Shown here piece by piece: positions 41,332 through 50,240 of a stretch of 58,555 bases of DNA (its first letter is position 1; every line of letters starts with the position of its first letter). The position numbers and the translations under genes were made by a program. The notes below the pieces were generated by a model that had not been told where the DNA came from, searched no databases, and was given only the letters and a program-made list of their open reading frames with translations. Source of the stretch: a virus; the IMG/VR virus record IMGVR_UViG_3300006793_004421, positions 1 through 58,555 of that record. The stretch is one strand, 5' to 3'.

Positions 41332-41360
41332 TTGACAACAGCCTAAGATAAGTATATAAT
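41332..41360 (+). promoter_or_regulatory. Consensus sigma-70-like promoter, leaderless geometry
   Basis: TTGACA at 41332-41337 and TATAAT at 41355-41360 have a 17-base spacer; six bases then lead to the ATG at 41367. The proteostasis operon downstream would be transcribed by host polymerase from the start codon itself. Confidence 0.8.
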
Positions 41361-41366
41361 ACTACT

Positions 41367-42215
41367 ATGGATTATTACGAACTTTTAGGCGTTCCAAGAA
41401 ACGCTACAGAATCAGATCTTAAGAAAGCATACAAGAAACAAAGTATGCAACACCACCCTGACCGCAATGGTGGAAGTGATGCTAAGTTCAAACAAATTAA
41501 TGAGGCATACTCAGCACTAAAGGATCCACAGAAAAGGCAAATGTATGACCAATATGGTACTGCTGATCCTCAACAAGCACAGGCACAACAGCAGAGTCAT
41601 TTTTCAAATTCTTTTGGTGGTGCTAATTTTGAAGATATATTTGGACAAATGTTTGGAGGACAACCAAACATGCGTAGACAAATGCATAATCAAGATATAA
41701 CTATTGCCGCAGATATTGATTTGGAAGATATCGTAAAAGGTAAAGATGTTATTGCTACATATAGGCTACCAAGTGGCAGAGAAGAAACAGTAGAGATTAA
41801 ACTTCCACGTGGTTGTAGACCAGGAGATAGGATACGTTATTCGGGTATGGGTAGCGACTTACACCCACATGCTCCAAGAGGTGATTTGCACGTTCAGTTG
41901 CGAGTCAGAAGACACCCCGAGTACACTCAAGATGGCATAAATTTATATATAGACAAGAAGTTAAATTTATTTGATTTCGTTTTAGGCACAAACTTAACTA
42001 TCAAAACAATCCACGATCGTACATTGAGTGTTAATGTACCAGCTGGATCTAACCCAGGCACAGTTTTTAGTATTGGAGGTCAAGGTTTACCTGACAGACG
42101 TTCAGGACAAACGGGCAACTTATACATTAAAGTATTAGGTGTAACACCTAAAATAAACGATGAGAAAATTAGAGAACAGTTAAGAAGAATACAAGATGAA
42201 ACTAAAACTACTTAG
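41367..42215 (+). CDS. J-domain co-chaperone (CbpA/DnaJ type II)
   Basis: The 282-residue product has an N-terminal J domain with HPD at 30-32, a short Gly/Phe-Gln region ('FSNSFGGANFEDIFGQMFGG') and the C-terminal beta domains ('GRPGDRIRYSG'-like, 'PAGSNPGTVFSIGGQGLP'). The cysteine zinc-finger repeats of type I DnaJ are absent, so it is CbpA-like. It would steer host DnaK. It overlaps the deformylase gene by 20 bases. Confidence 0.88.
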   Translation: MDYYELLGVPRNATESDLKKAYKKQSMQHHPDRNGGSDAKFKQINEAYSALKDPQKRQMYDQYGTADPQQAQAQQQSHFSNSFGGANFEDIFGQMFGGQPNMRRQMHNQDITIAADIDLEDIVKGKDVIATYRLPSGREETVEIKLPRGCRPGDRIRYSGMGSDLHPHAPRGDLHVQLRVRRHPEYTQDGINLYIDKKLNLFDFVLGTNLTIKTIHDRTLSVNVPAGSNPGTVFSIGGQGLPDRRSGQTGNLYIKVLGVTPKINDEKIREQLRRIQDETKTT

Positions 42216-42723
42216 ATACCCAGATCCATTTTTAAACAAAAAGGTTGCACCTTTTGACTTTGATAAGCATGATGCTAAACAAATCGAAGCTGAGATGATT
42301 GAACTAATGACTAAAGAAAATGGTGTAGGATTAGCGGCAACACAAGTTGGTCTTGATGCACAAATATTCATTATCAAACCAGAAGGATTAGAAGGGTACG
42401 AAGACAATAAACCTTTCGCATTAATTAATCCTGTGATTACAGCCGTAAGTCAAGAAACTGTACTAGGTGAAGAAGGTTGTTTAAGTTTTCCATTATTGTT
42501 CTTTAAAGTTAAAAGACCAACAGGAATGGTAATAGAGTGTCTTGACTCTAGCGGTAAAGAGTGTACAATAGAGTTAGTAGGTTGGAATGCAAGAATTGCA
42601 GGACATGAATACGATCACTTATATGGAATCAACTATGTTGATCGTGTAAGTAAATTAAAACTCGACATTGCTAAGAAAAAGCAATCAAAATTATTAAAAA
42701 GATTTGGAGCCTATATAAAATAA
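42196..42723 (+). CDS. def: Peptide deformylase
   Basis: The 175-residue product has the three deformylase motifs: GVGLAATQ at 43-50, EEGCLS with metal ligand C95, and HEYDH at 137-141 with H137 and H141 as ligands and E138 catalytic. It removes the N-terminal formyl group from new proteins. Phage deformylases of this type are known in marine T4-like viruses. It shares an operon with DnaJ-like and ClpA-like genes. Confidence 0.9.
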   Translation: MKLKLLRYPDPFLNKKVAPFDFDKHDAKQIEAEMIELMTKENGVGLAATQVGLDAQIFIIKPEGLEGYEDNKPFALINPVITAVSQETVLGEEGCLSFPLLFFKVKRPTGMVIECLDSSGKECTIELVGWNARIAGHEYDHLYGINYVDRVSKLKLDIAKKKQSKLLKRFGAYIK

Positions 42724-44990
42724 TGGTAGAACCTAGCGAAAATTTACAGAAAATATTTGACAAAGCATTAGATGTAACTAAGAAACTTAATCACGAATAT
42801 CTTACACTAGAGCATTTGTTATTTTCAATGTTGTGCGAAGAAGACTTTTCAAACATTGTATCAGGATTCAATCAAGTAGATCCAGAATTCATGAAAAAGA
42901 ATGTTGAGAACTTTCTTAAAACAAAGTGCAACGACTTGTTAATGACTGACATTGAAAATCTTCCTAAGAAATGGAAGCCTAAGAAAACACAGGCAGTAGA
43001 ACGTGTACTAAACAGAGCGTTTACACAAGTGTTGTTTAGTGGTCGTAACAGTATTGAAGTTACTGATGTGTTCTTAAGTATGTTTAACGAAAAGAAAAGC
43101 TGGGCATTATACTTTATTAACGAAGTAGGTATTGAAAAAGAAAAGTTTGCAGACTATCTAAACAATGAGCTAGAAGCAAATTACGAAGATGAAGAAATGC
43201 AAGGCATGGCTAATCGTGCATTGCGTTCGTTTACAACTAATCTTAACGTTGATGCAGAAACAGGTAAGATTGATCCTGTTATTGGACGCTCAGAGGAACT
43301 TGAAAACATTGCACTAGCAATAGGACGTAGACAAAAGAACAACGTACTACTAGTTGGTGAACCAGGTGTAGGTAAAACTGCTATTGCAGAAGGACTTGCA
43401 TACAATATTGTACAAGGTAACTGTCCTGAATTCCTTAAAGAATATAACGTATACAATTTAGACATTGGTAGTATGTTAGCAGGTAGTAAGTACAGAGGTG
43501 ACTTTGAAGAAAGATTTAAATTAGTTATTGCTGGCCTTAAGAAGAAAGGCAAAACTATTATGTTCATTGACGAAGCACACATGATTAGTGGTGCAGGTGC
43601 AGGCGGACAAGGTCAATCAAACGACTTAGCTAATATGTTAAAGCCTATTCTAACAAAAGGTAATATTAAAGTTGTAGCAAGTACTACATGGGAAGAATAT
43701 AGAAAGTTCTTTGAAAAAGATCGTGCATTGATGCGTAGATTTGCTCGTGTAAGTGTTGACGAACCTAGCAACGAAATTACTAGAGATATCTTACAAGGTA
43801 TTAAAAAGTATTACGAAGAATTTCATAAAGTATCTATCACAGACGAAGCTATTGATACTGCAATTAAACTTAGTGTGAAGTATCAAACAGATAAGAAGTT
43901 ACCTGACAAAGCTATTGACTTACTAGATGTAGCATGTTCAAGATTTAAACTTAAAGAAGAACCAAACAAAACAGTTGGTATGAAAGAAGTACAGTTTGAA
44001 CTTGCTAAGATGGTTAACATGCCTAAAGAACAAATTATGGAAACTGAAACTAGCAACCTTGCTAACTTAAACCATAATATGAAAGCTGAGATTTACGGAC
44101 AAGACGAATCAATTGATAGTATTGTTGATAAGATTCACGTAGCACAAGCAGGACTTAAAGCAGATAACAAACCAATTGGTTCATTTGTGTTTATGGGACC
44201 AACAGGTGTAGGTAAAACTGAAACAGCAAAACAACTTGCAAAACAATTAGGTGTAAAACTAATTAGATTTGACATGTCGGAGTATCAAGAGAAACATAGT
44301 GTTGCTAAACTAATTGGTTCACCTCCAGGATATGTAGGCTTTGAAGAAAATAGTGGCTTACTAATTACTAAAGTACAAGAGAATCCAAACTGTGTATTAC
44401 TACTTGATGAAATTGAGAAGTCACACCCAGATGTAAGTTCATTATTGTTACAAATTATGGACAACGGATTTGTTACAGGTAGTAACGGTAAGACTGCTGA
44501 CTGTAGAAACGTTGTACTAATTCTTACAACTAACTTAGGAGCCGCAGAAGCTGAAACTAATGCAGTAGGCTTTGGCGAGATGGAAAAAGATCACGATGAT
44601 GGTGAGCTTAAAAAGTTCTTTGCTCCAGAGTTTAGAAATAGACTAGATGGTATTATGACATTTGGTAAACTAGACAAGAACACAATGATTAAAATTGTTG
44701 GTAAGTTCTTAGTTGATCTTAAAGTTATGTTAACTGACAAAGGCGTTGAAACTACTATATCAGACGAAGCTATTGACTTCTTAATTGATAAAGGATTTGA
44801 TAGCAAGATGGGTGCAAGACCACTGCAACGTGTCATCGATAATGATATTAAAACTCCGTTGTCTAAAGTATTATTGTTTGGTGATCTTAAAAATGGTGGT
44901 ACACTACATATTAATGTTAAAGATGGTGCATTTGATTTACAAACAGTAAAGAGTAAATCCAAGGAGCCAGAAACCGTTGATCAAAATTGA
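42723..44990 (+). CDS. clpA: ClpA-like AAA+ unfoldase
   Basis: The 755-residue protein has the full ClpA layout: a Clp_N repeat domain (to ~150), D1 with Walker A GEPGVGKTAIAEGLA near residue 210 and 'TIMFIDEAHMI', and D2 with Walker A GPTGVGKTETAKQL near 490 and 'CVLLLDEIEKSHPDV'. There is no ClpB-type middle domain, and the length is close to E. coli ClpA (758). The loop that docks on ClpP reads V615-G-F where ClpA has IGL. No phage ClpP is in the window, so it may use host ClpP. Confidence 0.92.
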   Translation: MVEPSENLQKIFDKALDVTKKLNHEYLTLEHLLFSMLCEEDFSNIVSGFNQVDPEFMKKNVENFLKTKCNDLLMTDIENLPKKWKPKKTQAVERVLNRAFTQVLFSGRNSIEVTDVFLSMFNEKKSWALYFINEVGIEKEKFADYLNNELEANYEDEEMQGMANRALRSFTTNLNVDAETGKIDPVIGRSEELENIALAIGRRQKNNVLLVGEPGVGKTAIAEGLAYNIVQGNCPEFLKEYNVYNLDIGSMLAGSKYRGDFEERFKLVIAGLKKKGKTIMFIDEAHMISGAGAGGQGQSNDLANMLKPILTKGNIKVVASTTWEEYRKFFEKDRALMRRFARVSVDEPSNEITRDILQGIKKYYEEFHKVSITDEAIDTAIKLSVKYQTDKKLPDKAIDLLDVACSRFKLKEEPNKTVGMKEVQFELAKMVNMPKEQIMETETSNLANLNHNMKAEIYGQDESIDSIVDKIHVAQAGLKADNKPIGSFVFMGPTGVGKTETAKQLAKQLGVKLIRFDMSEYQEKHSVAKLIGSPPGYVGFEENSGLLITKVQENPNCVLLLDEIEKSHPDVSSLLLQIMDNGFVTGSNGKTADCRNVVLILTTNLGAAEAETNAVGFGEMEKDHDDGELKKFFAPEFRNRLDGIMTFGKLDKNTMIKIVGKFLVDLKVMLTDKGVETTISDEAIDFLIDKGFDSKMGARPLQRVIDNDIKTPLSKVLLFGDLKNGGTLHINVKDGAFDLQTVKSKSKEPETVDQN

Positions 44991-45630
44991 CAGTACTAAA
45001 TTATTCTTTGACAAATACAAGTATAAAGTTGATCTAAAAAATGCTTTAGGCTTTGTTTTTAGAAACAAGAACTTTACTTTAGCAAGAAAATCAATAGACG
45101 AAGCCATACTCCAATCAGATTCAGGTAATGTGAAATGGGGTGTTGGCTTACGTCAAATAGTTGTTAGCTCAGAAGATTTAGCAGACTTACAACTACTACT
45201 TTCAGAATTTACAACACAAAAAGAAGCGTTCACACTTCGTTGTGAACAGTATCACTTAGGTGTTTACACTAACAATTTTCAATGGTGCGAACAACTAGAT
45301 AAAAAATTAAATGCAGTAACTACAGTACACATGCCAGTCAACGATGTGGATTTGCCAAAAGGTGTTATCATTAACGACACTATCAACTTTGCATATAAGA
45401 TTACGCTTAACGGTACAAGTGATCCAAACTTAGCTGACTTCTGTATTAAGAATAGAGATAAGATTAAAGTAGGTAATCGTGTTTTAAGTGACATTAAACG
45501 TGGTTATAACTTGAAAGGTATGTACATGTATGTTAAAGATGAAGGCACTATAACACTAATTAGACTGTTCTTAAAGAAGGATTTGATGCGAATCGACAAA
45601 ATAGTAAGTAGTAAAGATCTAGATAAATAA
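44977..45630 (+). CDS. Unknown protein after ClpA, 217 aa
   Basis: A TTG start (MIKIDSTKLFFDKYKYKVD) overlaps clpA by 14 bases, so translation is likely coupled. The protein is soluble and mixed alpha/beta, with 'GNVKWGVGLRQIVVSSEDLA', 'FQWCEQLDKKLNAVTTVHMP' and a basic C-terminus. I recognise no family. Its place in the proteostasis operon would suit an adaptor or modulator, which is only a guess. The last codons overlap a late promoter. Confidence 0.6.
   Translation: MIKIDSTKLFFDKYKYKVDLKNALGFVFRNKNFTLARKSIDEAILQSDSGNVKWGVGLRQIVVSSEDLADLQLLLSEFTTQKEAFTLRCEQYHLGVYTNNFQWCEQLDKKLNAVTTVHMPVNDVDLPKGVIINDTINFAYKITLNGTSDPNLADFCIKNRDKIKVGNRVLSDIKRGYNLKGMYMYVKDEGTITLIRLFLKKDLMRIDKIVSSKDLDK
45622..45629 (+). 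promoter_or_regulatory. Late promoter GATAAATA, leaderless geometry
   Basis: GATAAATA ends exactly 5 bases before the ATG at 45635. In T4 the octamer occupies -13 to -6, so transcription would start on the A of the ATG. Confidence 0.7.
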
Positions 45631-45634
45631 CTAT

Positions 45635-45973
45635 ATGTCCAATAGTACAACAATATTAACAGCAAACACACACCCAGGGGATAGTTCAACACAGACTGTT
45701 ACAGGTGATAAGTTTAAGGGAGACGGCTACTACGGTCGTGCAGATGGTTTCCATACTGTACAATATAACCTATTAGCTTTTAACGGAACAATTAAGATGC
45801 AGGGAACGTTAGCAGTAACGCCTACAGATAATGATTGGTTTGATATAACTAATACAGATGAAACAGGGTCCGATGGTAACTTCTTTAAAAACTTTACCGG
45901 CAACTTTGTTTGGGTTAGAGTGTTAGCAGTTTACACATCAGGAGCAGTAAATAGTGTACTGTTAAACCACTAG
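45635..45973 (+). CDS. Small beta-rich virion-type protein, 112 aa
   Basis: The product (MSNSTTILTANTHPG...) is Thr/Asn/Gly-rich with 'VQYNLLAFNGTIKMQGTLAV' and 'FVWVRVLAVYTSGAVNSVLL', a beta-sandwich look common to minor virion proteins in marine T4-like phages. The late promoter just upstream gives no room for a leader, and no ribosome site is seen. Confidence 0.6.
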   Translation: MSNSTTILTANTHPGDSSTQTVTGDKFKGDGYYGRADGFHTVQYNLLAFNGTIKMQGTLAVTPTDNDWFDITNTDETGSDGNFFKNFTGNFVWVRVLAVYTSGAVNSVLLNH

Positions 45974-45981
45974 GAGATAAG

Positions 45982-46575
45982 ATGGAACATTTTGTAAGAA
46001 TAGTAATGGAGAAACAGGAAACGACTAAAGTATTAGACGAAAGTATCTTTCCTGATCAAAACATTTACGAAACTGAACAGGGTGGTAGTGCATGGGAAAT
46101 TGCTTTACCAAGACAACTGTCAGAAGACGAATCAAACGAATATGCTGAGAAACTAGCAAACTATATGTTTGAACAAGGTTACGATGACTTTGATATTGAA
46201 ATTAGTGCAGGACTTGGCGAAGATATTATTGAAGAAACATATGACGACGATGATGAGTTTTATGAGCAGTACGGCGTTATGCATTGGAACGAAGATGATG
46301 ATCCAATGGACGAAGCAGAGTACCAAGGACGTAAAGTAAAACTTGGCAAGCCTATGCAAGGCGATGTTAAAAAATTTAAGGTATATGTAAAAGATCCTAA
46401 AACAGGTAATGTAAAAAAAGTAAACTTTGGACACGGCGGATCAAGTGTTAAAGGTAAAGCTATGAGCATTAAAAAGAATAATCCAAAAAGACGTAAGAGC
46501 TTTAGAGCAAGACACAACTGTGATAATCCAGGACCACGTACTAAGGCACGTTACTGGTCATGTAGGAAGTGGTAA
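45982..46575 (+). CDS. Acidic protein with basic Cys-containing C-terminal tag, 197 aa
   Basis: The N-terminal ~110 residues are strongly acidic (ETYDDDDEFYEQYG). After DEAEYQGRKVKLGKPM the chain turns strongly basic and ends RHNCDNPGPRTKARYWSCRK plus W. I have seen such 'SFRARHNC...W' tails in marine phage proteins, but no function is established. The sharp charge switch suggests a nucleic-acid-binding tail, and the acidic part may shield it. It precedes the internal-protein-like block. Confidence 0.65.
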   Translation: MEHFVRIVMEKQETTKVLDESIFPDQNIYETEQGGSAWEIALPRQLSEDESNEYAEKLANYMFEQGYDDFDIEISAGLGEDIIEETYDDDDEFYEQYGVMHWNEDDDPMDEAEYQGRKVKLGKPMQGDVKKFKVYVKDPKTGNVKKVNFGHGGSSVKGKAMSIKKNNPKRRKSFRARHNCDNPGPRTKARYWSCRKW

Positions 46576-46576
46576 C

Positions 46577-46915
46577 ATGAAGATAAACGAGTTTGCGGAT
46601 ATAGATCCAACGAAACAAAATGATTTAGGATTTGATGTCATCGGTGACATGCAAGTGTTTATGAAGAATGACCCAATGTTCTATCGCAAACAGTATTATC
46701 CAACAATGGCAAAACTACAAGATAAATTAAAAGGTGGCAGAAGTCCTGTACCAGATGACTTATCTAGTATGATTGACTCTTGCTGTAAACATTACTGTAA
46801 TAAATTTGATATTCCTAAAGACCCTTCAAGACTTTTAACTAAAGAAGAATATAACTCATTAGCAGAAATAATCTGTAGCGAGGAAATGGAAGCCCTTAGA
46901 GACGGAGAGTACTAA
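46577..46915 (+). CDS. Conserved phage protein, 112 aa
   Basis: ATG 46577 (MKINEFADIDPTKQND) follows the previous stop by one base; an in-frame upstream ATG at 46520 lies within the earlier gene. The product has 'RKQYYPTMAKLQDKLKGG' and 'MIDSCCKHYCNKFDIPKDP' with three cysteines. The opening MKINEF resembles the MKxxxEF start of T4 internal proteins, but no cleavage site follows. Function unknown. Confidence 0.6.
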   Translation: MKINEFADIDPTKQNDLGFDVIGDMQVFMKNDPMFYRKQYYPTMAKLQDKLKGGRSPVPDDLSSMIDSCCKHYCNKFDIPKDPSRLLTKEEYNSLAEIICSEEMEALRDGEY

Positions 46916-48840
46916 TGTTTTTACGTGAGCTGTTTGAAGCACCTAAGACTGCGGTGTTTGCATTTGGTAGAATGAACCCTCCTACAATAGGACATGCAAA
47001 ATTAGCTGACGTAGTTAAATCACAAAAGGGTGATCCTTTTTTATTCTTAAGTCAAAAACAACATAAAAAAACAGACCCACTACCATTCCCAGAAAAGATG
47101 TATTTTGCATCTAAAAGTTTTCCAGGCGTTGAAGTAGGTGATCCTAAAGTAAACACTATTATAAAAGCTATGCAAAGTCTAGAAGCTAAAGGCTATACAG
47201 ACATTATATACGTAGCAGGTAGTGACAGAATTCAATCGTTTACTAAATTATTAAATGATTACAACGGTAAAGACTATAACTTTAACAGTATTAATATTGT
47301 AAGTGCAGGCGAGCGTGATCCTGATGCAGAAGGTGCTGAAGGTATGAGTGCAAGTAAAATGAGAGCCGCGGCACAAGAAGGAGACTTTGATAGTTTCAAA
47401 CAAGGTGTTGCTAATGCACAGATGGCACAGCAAATGTACGACCAAGTTAGAAAAGGCATGGGTATAGCACAAGACGAAAATGTTAAAGAATGGGTAGGCC
47501 CTGCATTAGGTGCTTTGAAGTACGGAAAACATGCACTTAAAATTGCTAAATGGCTTTACAATAATAAATGGGCAATTACATTCTTTGTAGGGTTGTGGAA
47601 AGTTGGCGGTTGGGTTGCTGATGCTATGGCATGGGCTAAACGTTTCTTAGATCATCCTGTTACAAAAGCATTAGGCACATATGGACTTCCAGCAGTAGGT
47701 ATTGCTGTAGCATTATATGGTGGTAGAAAATTATATATGCAACTAGTAGATATGGAGAAGAAAGGCCTAAGCCAAGAAGAAATGGAAAAGGAACTTACAG
47801 AGTTCAAACCAGATACTTCAGAAGCAGATGCATTTGAAAAAGAGTTAGAAGAATTTAATGACAAATATTTTGCTACTGAAAGTTTAGACGAATATAGTGT
47901 AAAGCAACAAAGACCAAAACTTGATGTACTTAATAACATTGCTGATCGTAAAGACAGTAAACCTTTTCCGTTAAGTTATAAAGACACAGGTGGTGCAAGT
48001 AGCGGAGGTGAAGTATTAATTACTCCACAAGAAGCAAAGAAGTTTATTAAGTTTTACGATAGTAGAGCTGAAGATGAACAAGAGCTAATGCAAAAAGCAC
48101 TAAAGAGTGTTAACGGTATTAAGAATTTATTTAATAACTTAAACATTAATGTAAGTGTTAAAGTACCAAACAATAAAGATATTTCAACACAAGACCCAAT
48201 AGATAAACTTAGATCTAACTTAACTAAAGAAGCATCAAATAGTAACTTAGAACAAGACCTAATTGATATGTACAAAGGAGACGGCGAAGCTGGTCTTGCA
48301 ATGTATATGGTTGACTATTTAAAGTTTACAGAAAAAGAAGTTTCACAAGCATTTAAAAAAGCAGGCGGTGATATTTATAAAATGATTAGTAACGTTGCCG
48401 CTATGAAAAGCGAAGGCGAAAAAATTCCTAATCCTAAAGATACATTTCTTACAAAGTCTGATACAGCATACGATTTCCTACGTGTAGGTAAAACTATTTC
48501 TAATTTAGATGCTGTAAAAAAAGGTGCAAACAGAGATGAACCAGATGTAATGATTGTTCCCTTTGGTGGTAAGAAAGAAAAACAACATCTTAAAAAAGGC
48601 CTTAAGCGTGTAGGTTATAAAACACAAGACGCTGGTAAGCCTGGAGATGATGCACACGTAGATGAAAACTTTGCTGATGGTAAGAAAAAAGGCAAAAGCC
48701 GTCCAGGTAGAGTAAAGAAGTCAGGTGCTAGTTGTAACGGCACAGTAACACAATTACGTAAACGTGCAAAGAACGCATCAGGTGAGAAAGCTAAAATGTA
48801 TCACTGGTGTGCTAATATGAAATCAGGAAAGAAGAAATAA
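46915..48840 (+). CDS. Multidomain protein: targeting-like peptide, nucleotidyltransferase, membrane segment, basic tag
   Basis: The 641-residue chain begins MFLRELFEAPKT, with an L-F-E|A site after residue 8 like T4 prohead-protease sites. Residues 13-150 form an HxGH-type nucleotidyltransferase ('FAFGRMNPPTIGHAKL', T24-I-G-H27, and MSASKMRAAA), closest to NMN adenylyltransferase-like enzymes. Hydrophobic stretches at ~210-260 ('WAITFFVGLWKVGGWVADAM', 'YGLPAVGIAVALYGG') follow, then a long soluble region. The end is basic with two cysteines ('KSGASCNGTVTQLRKRAKN', 'YHWCANMKSGKKK'). It overlaps neighbours by one base each way. Confidence 0.75.
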   Translation: MFLRELFEAPKTAVFAFGRMNPPTIGHAKLADVVKSQKGDPFLFLSQKQHKKTDPLPFPEKMYFASKSFPGVEVGDPKVNTIIKAMQSLEAKGYTDIIYVAGSDRIQSFTKLLNDYNGKDYNFNSINIVSAGERDPDAEGAEGMSASKMRAAAQEGDFDSFKQGVANAQMAQQMYDQVRKGMGIAQDENVKEWVGPALGALKYGKHALKIAKWLYNNKWAITFFVGLWKVGGWVADAMAWAKRFLDHPVTKALGTYGLPAVGIAVALYGGRKLYMQLVDMEKKGLSQEEMEKELTEFKPDTSEADAFEKELEEFNDKYFATESLDEYSVKQQRPKLDVLNNIADRKDSKPFPLSYKDTGGASSGGEVLITPQEAKKFIKFYDSRAEDEQELMQKALKSVNGIKNLFNNLNINVSVKVPNNKDISTQDPIDKLRSNLTKEASNSNLEQDLIDMYKGDGEAGLAMYMVDYLKFTEKEVSQAFKKAGGDIYKMISNVAAMKSEGEKIPNPKDTFLTKSDTAYDFLRVGKTISNLDAVKKGANRDEPDVMIVPFGGKKEKQHLKKGLKRVGYKTQDAGKPGDDAHVDENFADGKKKGKSRPGRVKKSGASCNGTVTQLRKRAKNASGEKAKMYHWCANMKSGKKK

Positions 48841-49040
48841 TGTTCAGTCAACAATGTAAATTACACCTAGAAGAAAAAGGCGAAACAGGTTTACAGCATA
48901 TGAAAGCCGCACTAAAGACCGCAGTTAAATTACAACTGTTGGTTCCAGCTTTAATATTACATAGTGTTGCTCCACGTTGTTTTACAGATACAGCATCACG
49001 AGTAATGAAAGATATTTTAGATGAACGAGATACAAATTGA
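48840..49040 (+). CDS. Small membrane protein, DUF6356-like
   Basis: The 66-residue product has 'HLEEKGETGLQHMKAALKTA', a hydrophobic 'LQLLVPALILHSVAPRCF' and a polar tail. The HLxExGxxxxxHMKxA...HxxxPxxF pattern fits the DUF6356 family of short bacterial and phage membrane proteins, of unknown function. It starts at TAATG with the previous stop. Confidence 0.6.
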   Translation: MFSQQCKLHLEEKGETGLQHMKAALKTAVKLQLLVPALILHSVAPRCFTDTASRVMKDILDERDTN

Positions 49041-49155
49041 TATTGAGCATTACGTAAAAAAATTAAAAGAACACGAAGCTCGACGTGCTAGTTTTAACGA
49101 GCGAATGGAATATTGGAATGGATATAAAAACTCTACAGAGACTAGCAGGGATTAA
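49021..49155 (+). CDS. Tiny helical protein, 44 aa
   Basis: An ATG at 49021 inside the end of the previous gene opens MNEIQIDIEHYVKKLKEHEA followed by RRASFNERMEYWNGYKN, a charged amphipathic helix. It overlaps the previous gene by 20 bases and the next by 38. Codon content looks coding, but at this length the call is tentative. Confidence 0.45.
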   Translation: MNEIQIDIEHYVKKLKEHEARRASFNERMEYWNGYKNSTETSRD

Positions 49156-49345
49156 CGAGTTTTCAGGTTATACTGAATACAACGTTAATGAAAATCCTAG
49201 CATTACTGCAACTGCTCTAAAGAAGAAAGAAAAAGCAATGGGTGTTAAACCAGGTGATAAAGATTGGTTTAAACTTTGGTTTAGTAGACCTTATATGACT
49301 AACCAAAATATGCCACAGGGTTTTAGAGGAAGAAAAAAGAAATGA
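49118..49345 (+). CDS. Small basic protein with conserved tail, 75 aa
   Basis: The start at ATG 49118 (MDIKTLQRLAGINEFSGY) is chosen over ATG 49085, whose extra residues do not look conserved. The tail 'ALKKKEKAMGVKPGDKDWFK' to FRGRKKK is basic. It overlaps the next gene by 4 bases. I place it in the internal-protein-like block by location and charge; function unknown. Confidence 0.6.
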   Translation: MDIKTLQRLAGINEFSGYTEYNVNENPSITATALKKKEKAMGVKPGDKDWFKLWFSRPYMTNQNMPQGFRGRKKK

Positions 49346-50232
49346 GATGGCATGAGATATCAGAAGGCGTAGGACGCATTGTAAAAGGTGTTAACACAAC
49401 TCCTGATGTCGGAGTGGACCAAACTAGTATTGAAGCAAAGAAATTTGGTAATTCGGTTGACAAAGATGGAAAGCCGTTGTATACTATGCATAAGAAAGCA
49501 CATAAGAATACAAAACCAAATACTTTATTTAATATGGGGATGACTGAGTCGCAAATAAAAGAATTAAAATCAAAAGAACTATCAGCAGTTAGTGAAATAT
49601 ACGTAGACATGGACGGAGTGTTAGCTGATTTCTTTCCAGCTTGGAAGAAGATAGTAGGTAAAGATTGGCGACAAATTACAGACATTGAAAGTGCATTACA
49701 AACAATTAGAGACAAAGATGATTTTTGGTTATCATTACCATTAACAAACAATGCTCAAAACTTATTAAACATTATTAAAGATCTAAAAGGCGAGTACAAA
49801 ATATTAAGTGCTCCGTTAGCTAACGATCCTAAAGCAGAACCACACAAGCGTGAATGGGTTAAAAAGAACCTAGCGTTTTTTCCACCTAAAGAAGTTATTA
49901 TATCCGCAGACAAATACAAGTGGGCTAAACAAGCTGATGGTACACCTAACATACTAATTGACGACTTTGGATCTAATATTAGAAACTGGGAAGCTAAAGG
50001 CGGAGTTGGATTTAAGCACAAAGATCATAAGTTTGAACGTACTGCTGGACTATTAAAGGATTACTTTAATAAGCCTGTAGAAGAACGTGAACTTAGCAAA
50101 GACGAAGATAAAGAAAAAGAACGCATAGTAAAGGGCATGAAAAAGAATAAAAGTGACTTTAAGAAGCGTTATGGCGACAATGCTGATGCAGTTATGTACG
50201 CAACAGCAACCAAGATGGCTAAATCAGGATAA
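49342..50232 (+). CDS. Internal-protein-like HAD nucleotidase with basic tail
   Basis: The 296-residue product starts MRWHEISEGVGRI: I-S-E|G after residue 8 fits the T4 prohead-protease rule. A basic linker (to ~80) precedes a HAD domain of the 5'(3')-deoxyribonucleotidase type: D89-M-D91 in 'YVDMDGVLADFFPAW', 'KILSAPLANDP' and 'ILIDDFGSNIRNW'. The C-terminus is a basic tail, 'ERIVKGMKKNKSDFKKRYG' to ATKMAKSG. It overlaps its neighbour upstream (ATGA). Confidence 0.75.
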   Translation: MRWHEISEGVGRIVKGVNTTPDVGVDQTSIEAKKFGNSVDKDGKPLYTMHKKAHKNTKPNTLFNMGMTESQIKELKSKELSAVSEIYVDMDGVLADFFPAWKKIVGKDWRQITDIESALQTIRDKDDFWLSLPLTNNAQNLLNIIKDLKGEYKILSAPLANDPKAEPHKREWVKKNLAFFPPKEVIISADKYKWAKQADGTPNILIDDFGSNIRNWEAKGGVGFKHKDHKFERTAGLLKDYFNKPVEERELSKDEDKEKERIVKGMKKNKSDFKKRYGDNADAVMYATATKMAKSG

Positions 50233-50235
50233 ATA
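50228..50235 (+). promoter_or_regulatory. Late promoter GATAAATA, leaderless geometry
   Basis: GATAAATA overlaps the preceding stop and ends exactly 5 bases before the ATG at 50241. Confidence 0.7.
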
Positions 50236-50240
50236 ATGTT

